From: DATMRF01 sp035566435 | GTDB lineage: Bacteria; Verrucomicrobiota; Verrucomicrobiia; Limisphaerales; UBA8199 | Length of the DNA stretch: 39,897 bases | Direction: 5' to 3' | Assembly (NCBI GenBank): GCA_035566435.1 | Contig: DATMRF010000004.1 | Coordinates: 1-39,897, forward strand | Shown here: positions 39,808-39,897 of the stretch, one piece after another | Layout: every line of letters begins with the position of its first letter | Numbering within the stretch: position 1 is the stretch's first letter | Notes under the pieces: model-generated | What the model saw: the letters and a program-made list of their open reading frames with translations, nothing else | Database searches by the model: none | What the model was told of the DNA's origin: nothing | Translations under genes and position numbers: made by a program

Positions 39808-39897
39808 ATTGGAATCCTAACAATTGAATTCACCGACCGCCGCTGGCAGAGAAGGTTGAGCGCGAAAGACGCAAAAAAGCTTCCAACCAATACTGGG

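Overview
This window most likely comes from a member of the Verrucomicrobiota, probably a subdivision 3 / Pedosphaera-like lineage. That is an inference from a prepilin-type (FTLIELLVVMAVIS) secretory gene, a bacterial SET-domain gene, a eukaryotic-type UDP-glucose pyrophosphorylase, high GC, and a ribosomal operon with few Shine-Dalgarno motifs. No 16S sequence is present, so the placement is not proven.

Layout. Positions 1-135 (minus) hold the 5' end of a group II intron cut by the window edge, followed by about 700 bp of non-coding DNA rich in strong hairpins. Positions 829-4556 (plus) hold two membrane or membrane-anchored unknowns, a prepilin-like protein and an ABC-2 type exporter (ATPase and permease). 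Positions 4739-10748 (plus) hold gyrB, a Phd/PIN toxin-antitoxin pair with its own promoter and operator, and gyrA. Positions 10762-21683 are a housekeeping and metabolic block on both strands: a PagL-like lipid A deacylase, pdxH, rpiB, a two-subunit class I fumarase, a DsbD-type thiol reductase, UDP-glucose pyrophosphorylase, a SET-domain protein, a diacylglycerol glycosyltransferase and an MFS transporter.

Positions 21769-36205 (minus) are one long ribosomal protein operon. It starts at a promoter at 36178-36205 and runs rplB, rpsS, rplV, rpsC, rplP, rpmC, rpsQ, rplN, rplX, rplE, rpsN, rpsH, rplF, rplR, rpsE, rplO, secY, map, infA, rpmJ, rpsM, rpsK, rpsD, rpoA, rplQ, ending at a strong hairpin. 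The usual upstream genes rpsJ-rplC-rplD-rplW are not here, and rpmD and adk are missing from their usual places. Positions 36478-38968 hold a decayed phage packaging module (small-terminase-like gene and the C-terminal part of a Mu gp28-like terminase) plus a small unknown gene. The window ends with a secreted, membrane-anchored unknown.

The most unusual signal is a family of short tandem repeats with 7-, 8- or 10-base units that lie directly 5' of start codons. Four of them, before rpsM, rpsC, rpsQ and rpsS, form the same design: a G-rich octamer array, a loop, then the complementary C-rich array ending a few to 16 bases before the ATG. Single-armed heptamer arrays precede rpsD, secY, rplE and the ABC permease. 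The same repeats lie inside or beside the phage remnant, including at the apparent deletion junction that removed the terminase ATPase domain.
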